Origin: Paenibacillus_AB hodogayensis
Lineage (GTDB): Bacteria; Bacillota; Bacilli; Paenibacillales; NBRC-103111
NCBI RefSeq assembly: GCF_039536325.1
Contig: NZ_BAAAYO010000021.1
Coordinates: forward strand, 62,001 to 126,000
Direction: 5' to 3'
Length of the DNA stretch: 64,000 nucleotides
The notes below the pieces were generated by a model. The model saw only the letters and a list, made by a program, of their open reading frames with translations. It did no database searches and was not told the DNA's origin. The position numbers and the translations under genes are program-made. This document shows positions 36,387 through 44,326 of this stretch, piece after piece. How positions within the stretch are numbered: the first letter of the stretch is position 1; every line of letters begins with the position of its first letter.

Positions 36387-37223
36387 CTATAAAGTCCGAT
36401 CCCGGGAGGGGGAATGGCCAAAATGGCGCTTGTAGGCCGAAGAAAAGGACGACAAGGAGGAATAGCCCAACTGTTCCGCCAGAAGCCCCATGGGGATTCG
36501 CGTATGCTTGAGACGGTGAGCGGCGATTTCCATGCGCGTATGCAGCATAAGCTTTCGCAGTGGCTTATTGAAGTCTTTGGCGCATATGCGGCGCAGCTGG
36601 CGGGCGCTAAGGTGAAGGCTGTCGGCCAGCGCCTGGCAGCCTCCTTGGGAAGCCGCGTAGCGGGAGGCGACGTGCGCTTCGATCCGCTCGACCCAATTTT
36701 CTTCCGACGGCAATGCCGGGCGGCTCTCGTGACCGATGCTGCGGGCGATGTCGGACATCAAACACAACAGCTCTCCGCAAATTTTCTCGTAGTAGCCGAT
36801 TCCTCGCTCGATCAATTCGCTACGGATCGCCATAAGCCGGGATATTCCGCCAAAATCGTCATCCACTAGGACGGGAGCGGTCAAGGGCAGGAAAGTGGAG
36901 TCCAGGGAGCCTTGGGGACCGTTCCCGGCCGGTTCCATAGAAAAGGTAAAGGAAAAGGTATGAACCTCCGTATTTTTCAACGATAAGGCTTTGTGCCGCA
37001 CATGGGGCGGAATGACGACGATAGTGCCGGCGGAGCAAGGATAAGCTCCCGAATCAAACACGAAAGAGCACTGCCCGGCCGCAATCGCGTGAATCTCAAA
37101 CTTTGGGTGGCTATGGAAATAGGGCTCCAGGGTAAAGCTATTTTCCGTAAAATCATGGGCTAGCGTGACCTTCAGTGTGCACTTCGCGACGCGCAACGAT
37201 AGGTTGAGCTCGACATAGCTCAT
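36387..37223 (-). CDS. AraC family transcriptional regulator
   Basis: 278 residues. Cupin-type N-terminal domain (FEIHAIAAGQCSFVFDSG, GTIVVIPPHVRH) and two C-terminal helix-turn-helix units; LAEQLGYSSLSSFSSAYKRHFG and SPSRDR close the second. ATG 37223 with AAGAGGTG 7 bases upstream; the frame is open to 37283 without a better signal. Upstream of and co-directional with the isomerase and binding-protein genes, likely their regulator. Confidence 0.9.
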   Translation of the reverse strand: MSYVELNLSLRVAKCTLKVTLAHDFTENSFTLEPYFHSHPKFEIHAIAAGQCSFVFDSGAYPCSAGTIVVIPPHVRHKALSLKNTEVHTFSFTFSMEPAGNGPQGSLDSTFLPLTAPVLVDDDFGGISRLMAIRSELIERGIGYYEKICGELLCLMSDIARSIGHESRPALPSEENWVERIEAHVASRYAASQGGCQALADSLHLSARQLRRICAKDFNKPLRKLMLHTRMEIAAHRLKHTRIPMGLLAEQLGYSSLSSFSSAYKRHFGHSPSRDRTL

Positions 37224-37411
37224 GACAGCACCTCTTTCTTGTTTGTTTCCAATAGAATAGATCAACAACCCGATTCGAATCAATATCGCGGCGTTCTTAT
37301 TTCCCGAATCATTTTACGTTCCGTAAACGATAGATACTTCTGCTATAATATGGCTACGGTACCGAGAACGCGGGAAATGGCCATCACTTTTTTTAAGAAA
37401 GGAGATCCACT

Positions 37412-38293
37412 ATGAAAATTCTAATTACCGGCTCGACTGGTCGAGTGGGTCGTGCCATCTATATTAGGCTCTGCAAAAAGCATCCTGTTGCAGGGTTAGA
37501 TCGAGCACCGTCTTCGACGGCTGATTTTGTAGGTGACATTGGGGACGAAACGTTACTTGCCCGGGCGTTAAAAGGAGTGGACGCTGTTGTTCATACTGCG
37601 GCTTTGCACGCGCCGCATGTTGGAATATTGCCTGACGCCGAGTTTGAGCGGATCAACATTCACGCCACCAGGCGGCTCTTGGAACTCGCGGTTGACGCGG
37701 GCGTGTCCCGTTTCGTTCTGACCAGCACAACAGCACTTTACGGGGACGCTGCCACCCCGGCCAATCAGGCGGGATGGGTGGATGAGGAGATGGTTCCGAT
37801 CCCGAGAACCATTTACCACCGGACTAAGCTGGCCGCGGAAGAGGAAGTCAAACAAGCAGCAGCATGCGGGAGGCTCTCGGCAACAGTGATACGAATGTCG
37901 CGATGCTTTCCAGAGCAAGCATCTCTGATGAGCGTGTACAGACTGCATCGAGGCATAGATGCCAGAGATGTTGCAAGTGCCCACGACCTGGCCCTCCATT
38001 TGAACGAGCCCGGATTTCGCATTTTTGTCGCGTCAGGGGTAACCCCTTTCGAACCGTCCGACTGTCAACAGTTAGCGGTCGATGCCGTCAGCGTGCTTCG
38101 ACGCAGAGCGCCTTCTTTGGTTACGGAATTTGAACACAGGGGGTGGGCGCTTCCTACGAAGATTGACCGGGTTTATTCGCCAAGAGCGCTTTGCGCGCTT
38201 GGCTGGGCACCTAGATACAGTTACGCCGAAGTGCTGCGATTGCTCGAACAAGAATCGGCTGAGGTATTACCTGAAGAACATTATTCAATTTAG
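37412..38293 (+). CDS. NAD-dependent epimerase/dehydratase family protein
   Basis: 293 residues, extended SDR. Nucleotide-binding GSTGRVGRAI at the N-terminus, DAVVHTAAL, STTALYG and catalytic YHRTKLAAEE (Tyr-X3-Lys). AAAGGAG upstream of the ATG. Single gene between the AraC gene and the TetR operator region. Substrate not evident. Confidence 0.9.
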   Translation: MKILITGSTGRVGRAIYIRLCKKHPVAGLDRAPSSTADFVGDIGDETLLARALKGVDAVVHTAALHAPHVGILPDAEFERINIHATRRLLELAVDAGVSRFVLTSTTALYGDAATPANQAGWVDEEMVPIPRTIYHRTKLAAEEEVKQAAACGRLSATVIRMSRCFPEQASLMSVYRLHRGIDARDVASAHDLALHLNEPGFRIFVASGVTPFEPSDCQQLAVDAVSVLRRRAPSLVTEFEHRGWALPTKIDRVYSPRALCALGWAPRYSYAEVLRLLEQESAEVLPEEHYSI

Positions 38294-38440
38294 AGCTAAC
38301 GCCAAAGAAGATCAAAAGCTATTCTTAAACAACAAACAATAACTATGGAGACAAGGGGATCTATTCATGAAATACTATTTATCGTCATTTAACGAATCAC
38401 TGATATTAGAACAGAGGGTTTGAACTCCCTCTATTGAATT

Positions 38441-38557
38441 TAAGAACGACCGTTCAAATCTATTCTTGACCGATCGTTCTCAAAGTGCTAAATTTATTAT
38501 TGTAAGGACACACATTTAAGAACGGTCGTTCCAGATTATTCTTGACCGATCGTTCTT
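38441..38557. promoter_or_regulatory. paired TetR operators before the TetR gene
   Basis: Two copies of one ~44-base unit. Each holds a palindrome of type AAGAACGRYCGTTC (38442-38455 and 38518-38531) and, 24 bases on, TTGACCGATCGTTCT (38466-38480 and 38542-38556). Four half-operator blocks with the shared core GAACG/CGTTC sit directly upstream of the TetR gene, which indicates autoregulation. Confidence 0.8.
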
Positions 38558-38592
38558 TATTCGCTGAATTTGCTTTGAAAGGAGAGTTATGG

Positions 38593-39165
38593 ATGGCTAG
38601 GACAAAGGAGTTTGATCACGATGCCGTTTTGCTTAAAGGCATGCGGTTATTCTGGGAACAAGGGTATGAGAAAACCTCCATTCAGGAACTAGTATCACAT
38701 ATGGGGGTTCATAAAGGGAGCATGTATGATACCTTTGGCGATAAGAAATCCTTGTATATCAAAGCATTGAAACACTATAGTGAAAAGCTAGAGAAATCGT
38801 ATAAGCTTCGTATAGCTAGCCTTTCTGCCAAAGAAGCAATCCGAATGCTGTTTGAAAGGGCAATTCATCCGGGGGAGGAGTCTCCTGTGGGCTGCTTCAT
38901 AGTGAATACGGCGGTTGAGTTGGCCAAACATGATTCAGAGGCAAGAGATTGTGTTCATCAGTTCTGGGACTATACGGAACAATTAATACGTGACCTTATC
39001 ATAGAAGGTCAACAATCGGGGGAACTCTCCGAGACGCTCAACGCGGAATGGCTTTCTCAATATTTTAACAATGCGCTGATCGGACTTCGCGTTATGGTTA
39101 AAACTATAACAGACAGGGAAAAATTACGCCAAATTATTGAAATGAATATGTCAGTATTAAAATGA
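38593..39165 (+). CDS. TetR family transcriptional regulator
   Basis: 190 residues. N-terminal helix-turn-helix SIQELVSHMGVHKGSMYDTFGDKKSLY, then an all-helical ligand domain with PVGCFIVNTAVELAKHD, as in the AcrR/YxaF group that controls quinone- or thiol-reactive stress genes. ATG 38593 lies 8 bases after AAAGGAGAG. It heads a same-strand cluster of oxidative-stress-type genes with three matching operator sites (38441-38557 and 41385-41426). Confidence 0.93.
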   Translation: MARTKEFDHDAVLLKGMRLFWEQGYEKTSIQELVSHMGVHKGSMYDTFGDKKSLYIKALKHYSEKLEKSYKLRIASLSAKEAIRMLFERAIHPGEESPVGCFIVNTAVELAKHDSEARDCVHQFWDYTEQLIRDLIIEGQQSGELSETLNAEWLSQYFNNALIGLRVMVKTITDREKLRQIIEMNMSVLK

Positions 39166-39197
39166 TGATATTTTTATGCTGAAGGGAATGAATATCC

Positions 39198-39812
39198 ATG
39201 ACGAAGATATACCATCAAACAACAACAGGGCTGCTTTTGGTTGACCCTTACAATGATTTCTTATCACCAGAAGGCAAGAGTTTCTCTCGTGCTAAAGAAG
39301 TTGCAGACTCCGTAAACTTGCTTGAACATTTAAAAGAAATCCTTAATGCTGTTCGGGAAGCTGGCATTCAAGTTTTTTTTGTTCCTCATCATAGATCTGA
39401 ACCAGATGATTTCCAAAACTGGATGCACCCAACTCCGTATCAGCTTCTTACGAAACAAAGACAGGTATTTGCTAAAGATTCATGGGGTGGAGAATTTCAC
39501 CCGGATTTTCGACCTCAGAAGAACGATGTGATTATTAAAGAGCATTGGGGAAGCAGCGGGTTCGCGAACACTGACTTGGATCATCAGCTTAAAATGCATG
39601 GTGTACAAAAGATTATTGTTGTTGGTATGTTGGCCAATACGTGCATCGAAGCGACTGCACGCTTCGGCATGGAACTTGGTTACCATGTCACCCTGGTTAA
39701 AGATGCAACAGCTGCTTTCAGTAAAGAGGCCATGCATGCGGCGCATGAAATTAACGGCCCTACCTTTGCACATGCCATTTTAACAACAGAAGAACTTCTT
39801 GCAGCCATATAA
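39198..39812 (+). CDS. isochorismatase-family cysteine hydrolase, copy 1
   Basis: 204 residues. Triad visible as Asp16 in LLLVDPYNDFL, Lys114 in DVIIKEHWGSSGF and Cys149 in GMLANTCIEATARFG. EHWGSSGFANTDLDHQLK is typical of the nicotinamidase-like branch. It is 33 bases after the TetR gene. A paralogue (about 75% identical by eye) sits at 41580-42194 behind its own operator. Substrate unknown; the pairing with an Ohr peroxidase suggests a small amide or ester made under stress. Confidence 0.9.
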   Translation: MTKIYHQTTTGLLLVDPYNDFLSPEGKSFSRAKEVADSVNLLEHLKEILNAVREAGIQVFFVPHHRSEPDDFQNWMHPTPYQLLTKQRQVFAKDSWGGEFHPDFRPQKNDVIIKEHWGSSGFANTDLDHQLKMHGVQKIIVVGMLANTCIEATARFGMELGYHVTLVKDATAAFSKEAMHAAHEINGPTFAHAILTTEELLAAI

Positions 39813-39860
39813 GCTATATAAGAGCCTATGGAGACCTTACTTTAAAAGGAGAGATGTACC

Positions 39861-40820
39861 ATGAAAATAGTTCCGCTAAAAAACACCCCTATCCCGCCTG
39901 TTGCTCTCGGAACCTGGTCATGGGGAACCGGCGCCAACGGAGGGGATGCGGTATTTGGAAATAATCTGATGTCCGAGGATTTAAAGCCCATATTCAATGC
40001 GGCAATGGACGCAGGATTGAACTTTTGGGACACGGCCGCGGTTTACGGCATGGGCGCTTCGGAAGCAATTCTAGGAAAGTTCATTCAAGGAAGAAACGAC
40101 GTCCTGATCTCAACGAAATTCACGCCTCGCAGCGAGCAGTCAGACGATGCTATGGAAGAATTCCTCGCCGGAAGCTTACAGCGGCTTGGAACGGATTATG
40201 TCGATATGTATTGGATCCACAATCCGAAAGATGTTCGGCGCTGGACTTCGAAACTGATCCCGTTAATGAAAAGCGAAAAAGTCAAATACGTAGGCGTTTC
40301 TAATCACAATTTGGAGGAGATTAAGCTCGCGGTGGATATATTGGCACAAGAGGGGCTCCAGCTCTCTGCCGTTCAAAACCATTACAGCCTACTCTACCGT
40401 TCCTCAGAGGAAGCTGGCATAATTGAGTATTGCAAGGCCAACGACTTGATCTTCTTCTCCTATATGGTACTGGAGCAAGGAGCATTAACTGGTAAGTATC
40501 ATGCTCAGAATCCCTTTAAGGCGGGATCTCGAAGAGGAGACGCATTCCATAAAGAGGTATTTGTCAAAATTGAAGATCTGTTAGAGCTGATGAGAGAAAT
40601 CGGTATCCGGCATCATGTCGCTCCTGCTGAAATCGCTATTGCCTGGGCAATCAACAAGGGAACGGTACCGATTATCGGCGTGACAAAACCATCGCATATT
40701 GCCAGTGCTATTTCTGCCATTGACGTCAAATTGACGAATAAGGAAATTGAAGAACTGGAACGAACAGCGAAGTCGTCAGGTGTAAAAATTCGAGGTGCAT
40801 GGGAGAATGACATGATCTAG
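39861..40820 (+). CDS. aldo/keto reductase
   Basis: 319 residues, TIM barrel. Catalytic Asp57 (FWDTAAVYG), Tyr62 and Lys86 (LISTKFTP), with His in DMYWIHNP; NADPH site phrase IIGVTKPSHI near the C-terminus. Co-directional with the TetR and hydrolase genes, so probably in the TetR regulon; reduces carbonyls, likely as detoxification. Confidence 0.92.
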   Translation: MKIVPLKNTPIPPVALGTWSWGTGANGGDAVFGNNLMSEDLKPIFNAAMDAGLNFWDTAAVYGMGASEAILGKFIQGRNDVLISTKFTPRSEQSDDAMEEFLAGSLQRLGTDYVDMYWIHNPKDVRRWTSKLIPLMKSEKVKYVGVSNHNLEEIKLAVDILAQEGLQLSAVQNHYSLLYRSSEEAGIIEYCKANDLIFFSYMVLEQGALTGKYHAQNPFKAGSRRGDAFHKEVFVKIEDLLELMREIGIRHHVAPAEIAIAWAINKGTVPIIGVTKPSHIASAISAIDVKLTNKEIEELERTAKSSGVKIRGAWENDMI

Positions 40821-40896
40821 AAGTTCGTTGCATAGGAAACAAGGTTTTGTCCGAATATAATTTATGGGTTCTATATTGTAAAGGAGAGACTCGAAA

Positions 40897-41328
40897 ATGG
40901 ATAAAATGGAAAAGAAATTGTACACAGCTACCGTAACAGTAGAAGGCGGAAGGGCTGGCAAAGCGGTATCCAGCGATGGTGTCCTTGATATGGAGCTGAA
41001 AGTTCCCAAGGAATTAGGAGGACCCGGTGGACACGGAACCAACCCGGAGCAGCTGTTCGCAGCCGGATTTGCCGCATGCTTTGAAGGTGCGATGGGGGTT
41101 GTTCTGAGAAAAAAGAAAATCAAATCGGAAGGCACTAAAATAACGTCGCGTGTTACGATTGGCAAGGATGTAAACGACGGCTTTGTCTTGTCAGTATTTA
41201 TGGATATCTCTATTAAGGGTGTAGAAACGAGCGTCGCGAAACAAATCGTCGAGGAAGCTCACGATGTTTGCCCTTATTCCCGAGCAACCCGCGGTAATAT
41301 CGAAGTCATCACAAACGTAGTGGATTAA
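40897..41328 (+). CDS. organic hydroperoxide resistance protein, Ohr/OsmC family
   Basis: 143 residues, the usual Ohr length. Peroxidatic Cys61 in AAGFAACFEGAM and resolving Cys125 in AHDVCPYSRATRGN; GGRAGKAVSSDGVLDMELKVPKELGG is the Ohr start. Reduces organic peroxides with lipoyl electron donors. ATG after AAAGGAGAG. It closes the first half of the TetR cluster; the next operator lies 60 bases downstream. Confidence 0.93.
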   Translation: MDKMEKKLYTATVTVEGGRAGKAVSSDGVLDMELKVPKELGGPGGHGTNPEQLFAAGFAACFEGAMGVVLRKKKIKSEGTKITSRVTIGKDVNDGFVLSVFMDISIKGVETSVAKQIVEEAHDVCPYSRATRGNIEVITNVVD

Positions 41329-41384
41329 TCTGTGCATAGATTGCAGAGCTTGCAAAATCGTTTACAGATTGAATTTTATTAATT

Positions 41385-41426
41385 TAAGAACGAACGTTCA
41401 AAAATAATATTTGAACGTTCGTTCAA
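41385..41426. promoter_or_regulatory. third TetR operator, double palindrome
   Basis: AAGAACGAACGTTCAA and TTGAACGTTCGTTCAA flank AAATAATAT, making a long inverted repeat. It shares the GAACG/CGTTC core with the sites before the TetR gene and lies ahead of the second hydrolase gene, so the same repressor probably controls 41580-43482. Confidence 0.8.
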
Positions 41427-41579
41427 TCCCAAAGAAACGATAGCTAGATGTAGCGCGACCCCAGAATCCTGAATCCGCTTCAGCGGGCGACTCCTTTCCT
41501 AATAAAGCATAAAGTATGGTCAATTGACGAAACCTATAGCGAAATTTACTTCCAACAGGAAAGTGAGGAGTGTTGGCTA

Positions 41580-42194
41580 ATGACAAAAACCTACGATAAA
41601 GGAATTACGGGCTTATTATTGGTTGACCCTTATAATGATTTCTTATCTCCGGAAGGTAAAGCTTATCCTCGTCACAAAGAAATATCGGAATCCGTAAACC
41701 TGCACGAACATCTAAAAGAGATCGTCGATAAGGTCCGAAAAGTCGGTATCCGTGTATTCTATGTTCCCCATCACCGATCTGAACCGGATGATTTCGATAC
41801 TTGGCTGTATCCAAATCCCAATCAGGTCAGGGCCAAGAAATCACAAATATTTGCAAAAGGTACTTGGGGTGGGGAGTTTCATCCGGATTTTCAACCTCAA
41901 AAGGGCGACGTGATTATAAAAGAGCATTGGGCTAGCAGCGGATTTGCGAACACGGACTTGGATCATCAACTGAAAATGCATGGCTTACAAAAGGTTATCA
42001 TTATCGGCTTGTTAGCCAATACATGTATTGAAGCGACCGCACGCTTCGGATCGGAGTTGGGTTACCATGTTACTCTGGTTAAAGATGCTACAGCGGCTTA
42101 TAGTCAAGAAGCTATGCACTCGGCGCATGAGGTTAATGGGCCTACGTTTGCCCACGCTATTGTAACAACGAAAGAACTTCTTGCTCAACTGTAA
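41580..42194 (+). CDS. isochorismatase-family cysteine hydrolase, copy 2
   Basis: 204 residues, same architecture as the gene at 39198: Asp16 in LLLVDPYNDFLSPEGK, Lys114 in DVIIKEHWASSGF and Cys149 in GLLANTCIEATARFG. The loop around 70-90 differs (DTWLYPNPNQVRAKK against QNWMHPTPYQLLTKQ), so substrates may differ. Separate unit behind the third operator; followed by two unknown genes. Confidence 0.9.
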   Translation: MTKTYDKGITGLLLVDPYNDFLSPEGKAYPRHKEISESVNLHEHLKEIVDKVRKVGIRVFYVPHHRSEPDDFDTWLYPNPNQVRAKKSQIFAKGTWGGEFHPDFQPQKGDVIIKEHWASSGFANTDLDHQLKMHGLQKVIIIGLLANTCIEATARFGSELGYHVTLVKDATAAYSQEAMHSAHEVNGPTFAHAIVTTKELLAQL

Positions 42195-42296
42195 AAGATT
42201 CGACGAATTACTGCGTTTCACATAATGAAGCTTCTGGCTAATGAACGAGTTAACGGGCGAAATCATTACTTTAAAGTAGGAGGCTGGGGCTTACTT

Positions 42297-42845
42297 ATGT
42301 CCAAGATTCGCGAAGACCTAACTCTCGCAAAATCGAGCTTTAGTCACATTATCGACGTTCCGGTGGAAAAAGTCGATATCGGACAATGGATATTTTCGCT
42401 TTCCGAAGCCGAATATCAACGTTGCTGTCCGCCGGACCATATTGCGGTAGGGACAACCAAGACGGAAGACGGACGTCCAATGTCGATAAACGTGGAGAAA
42501 ATCGGAACCAGTCTCTCGATCCAGCATTATGTCGGAGAGGTCGTCGAAAAACACAAATGCCGGATGGTCTCCACGACCGATATCTTTATTTCGAACGAGC
42601 AACGAACCCAAATGAAAGTGATTTGGGAGCTTAGCGTAAAACCCGTCAGCGCCGCTCAATCCGAATTTACGAATTCCGTGGTAACCCATCCGTCAGAGCA
42701 TTTATTGAGTATTTTCGAGAATCAGGGACTCACGTTTGAGCAGGCGTCCGCGTCCCGACAAAAAATATCGGAAGATCACAACAGACGAGAGGCACCTCTT
42801 TTCGCAGAAAGTATCGCACGCGCTGCACGTGGGGAAGTACATTAG
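42297..42845 (+). CDS. conserved protein of unknown function, tandem copy 1
   Basis: 182 residues. Marked by VDIGQWIFSLSEAEYQRC, HIAVGTTKTEDGRPMSINVE and IQHYVGEVVEKHKCRMVS, then a beta-rich IWELSVKPV segment and REAPLFAESIARAARG at the end. No catalytic motif or signal peptide. I recall proteins with this pattern in many soil bacteria as uncharacterised relatives of polyketide-cyclase-like folds; not proven. ATG 42297 with TAGGAGG 14 bases upstream. The gene at 42946 is a close paralogue. Confidence 0.75.
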   Translation: MSKIREDLTLAKSSFSHIIDVPVEKVDIGQWIFSLSEAEYQRCCPPDHIAVGTTKTEDGRPMSINVEKIGTSLSIQHYVGEVVEKHKCRMVSTTDIFISNEQRTQMKVIWELSVKPVSAAQSEFTNSVVTHPSEHLLSIFENQGLTFEQASASRQKISEDHNRREAPLFAESIARAARGEVH

Positions 42846-42945
42846 ATTAGGAGTCTTGTCATTTGTGACGAGCTTTATAACTGGTCTTGAATAAACTCAC
42901 CTAAGTAGCCTCATAATAACGAAATTAAAGACGGAGGTTTTTCAA

Positions 42946-43482
42946 ATGTCCGGGATACGCCAAGACCTTACACTAACTCAATCAGTTTGCAGCCATGTTA
43001 TCGACGTTCCTGTTGAGAAAGTCGATATTGGGAAATGGTTATTTTCGCTTTCCGATGCTGAATATCAACGTTGCTGTACCCCTGACCATATTGCGGTAGG
43101 CGCTACCAAAACGGACGACGGTCGTCCAATGTCCATCAACGTAGAGACAATCGGCACCAGTCTCGCAGTACAGCATTATGTCGGAGAAGTCGTCAATAAA
43201 GATTTTTGCCGGATGGTCTCTCTATCCGACATCTTCCTTACAAACGGAAGAACACAAATGCAAGTCATATGGGAGCTTAGCGTAAAGCCCGTCAACAACA
43301 ATCAGACAGAATATACGAATTCTGTAAGATCACATCCTACCGATGATTTTTTGAAAATCATCGAGAGTCAGGGACTAACGTTCGAACAGGTCGCCAAGGA
43401 CAGACAAAAGATCGTAGAAGATCACAACGGACGCGAAACGCCGCTTTTTGCGGAAAGCATCGCACGTGCTGCTCGGGGATAA
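42946..43482 (+). CDS. conserved protein of unknown function, tandem copy 2
   Basis: 178 residues, roughly 70% identical to the preceding gene: DVPVEKVDIGKWLFSLSDAE, DDGRPMSINVETIGTS, QHYVGEVVNKDFCRMVS and ETPLFAESIARAARG. A tandem duplication that both copies survived. GGAGG before the ATG. Last gene of the TetR-controlled cluster. Confidence 0.75.
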   Translation: MSGIRQDLTLTQSVCSHVIDVPVEKVDIGKWLFSLSDAEYQRCCTPDHIAVGATKTDDGRPMSINVETIGTSLAVQHYVGEVVNKDFCRMVSLSDIFLTNGRTQMQVIWELSVKPVNNNQTEYTNSVRSHPTDDFLKIIESQGLTFEQVAKDRQKIVEDHNGRETPLFAESIARAARG

Positions 43483-43485
43483 ACG

Positions 43486-43539
43486 CCCCTAGAATAGGCA
43501 TTGGAAAAACCCCTTGGTTATTCCGATGAAATCTAGGGG
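43486..43539 (+). terminator. possible terminator after the TetR cluster
   Basis: CCCCTAGA and TCTAGGGG pair across a long (38-base) loop 4 bases after the stop. No clear T run follows; the bases 43545-43740 are AT-rich and hold no gene I can support. Confidence 0.4.
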
Positions 43540-43740
43540 GCCGTTAAAAAACTATATGTTTTTTCAGGAGATCGACGATTTTTATATGTGATATCAATTA
43601 AAAATGAAAAATTCGTTTAAAGCCCATCTCACAGGCTAAAAACGGATTTTTTGTGCACTAAAAAGCCTTTTTAATTCATAGTAAAGAGTTTTTTATTGGA
43701 TGACCCAATATTTAGTAAATTTTCCACAAAAAATCAAGTG

Positions 43741-43935
43741 CTAAGTGTCACGCAGTTAGGGTGTTGGGCTCATGCAAAGCGGAAATATCACGAGGCCCTT
43801 CAAGCGTTACCTGCAGGTCAGCGTTCCATCACAGCGGGGCGGTAGGATTGGTGTTCTGCAACGTTCACTTTGAGATGGAACGCAAGTTGAAAGATTCGGC
43901 ACCCGAGCAACGTCCTCTTCAACCGCTACCGAAAC
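43741..43935 (+). mobile_element. remnant of an IS66-family transposase
   Basis: In frame from about 43759 the sequence reads GCWAHAKRKYHEALQALPAG, the IS66 DDE block; after a frameshift it continues with FCNVHFEMERKLKDSAPEQR, the segment that follows in IS66 TnpC proteins. Only ~65 codons remain, with no ends visible. Confidence 0.75.
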
Positions 43936-43947
43936 CTGGAGAATCGG

Positions 43948-44035
43948 ATGAGATTTTTAGTTGAAATATACGAAGGCATGCGAAAAGCACTTGGAGCAAG
44001 TTTCCCAATAGGACTTAAATTAAACTCCTCCGATT
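43948..44035 (+). pseudogene. fragment of an NADH:flavin oxidoreductase (old yellow enzyme)
   Basis: RFLVEIYEGMRKALGASFPI followed by GLKLNSSDF is the barrel strand/loop of OYE-type enzymes that places the FMN-binding 'vKlNs.DF'. The frame then runs into unrelated AT-rich sequence up to 44265. Only about 30 family residues remain, directly after the IS66 scar. Confidence 0.55.
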
Positions 44036-44326
44036 TCAAAGAAGTTGTGAAAAAAGTGTTTTATAGTTACGATAATCCAAAATGTTCTCAGGTACTGGCA
44101 AAGGAACTTATAAACCGTCACCGTTACATAAAAATCCCCTCCATAGAATCGATAACAAAAAGGTCTCACCTAGCGTTACAACTCCTATTTTCGTCCAATC
44201 CACTCTTACTTATCATTTATCGTACCTACTACGCTCACACTCATTCTTCTACACTGCGAATATAATTTCATGCAAAATGTACATAATAACCAGAAACTAA
44301 ATCTAAATAGTCAAAGGGACATCCTC

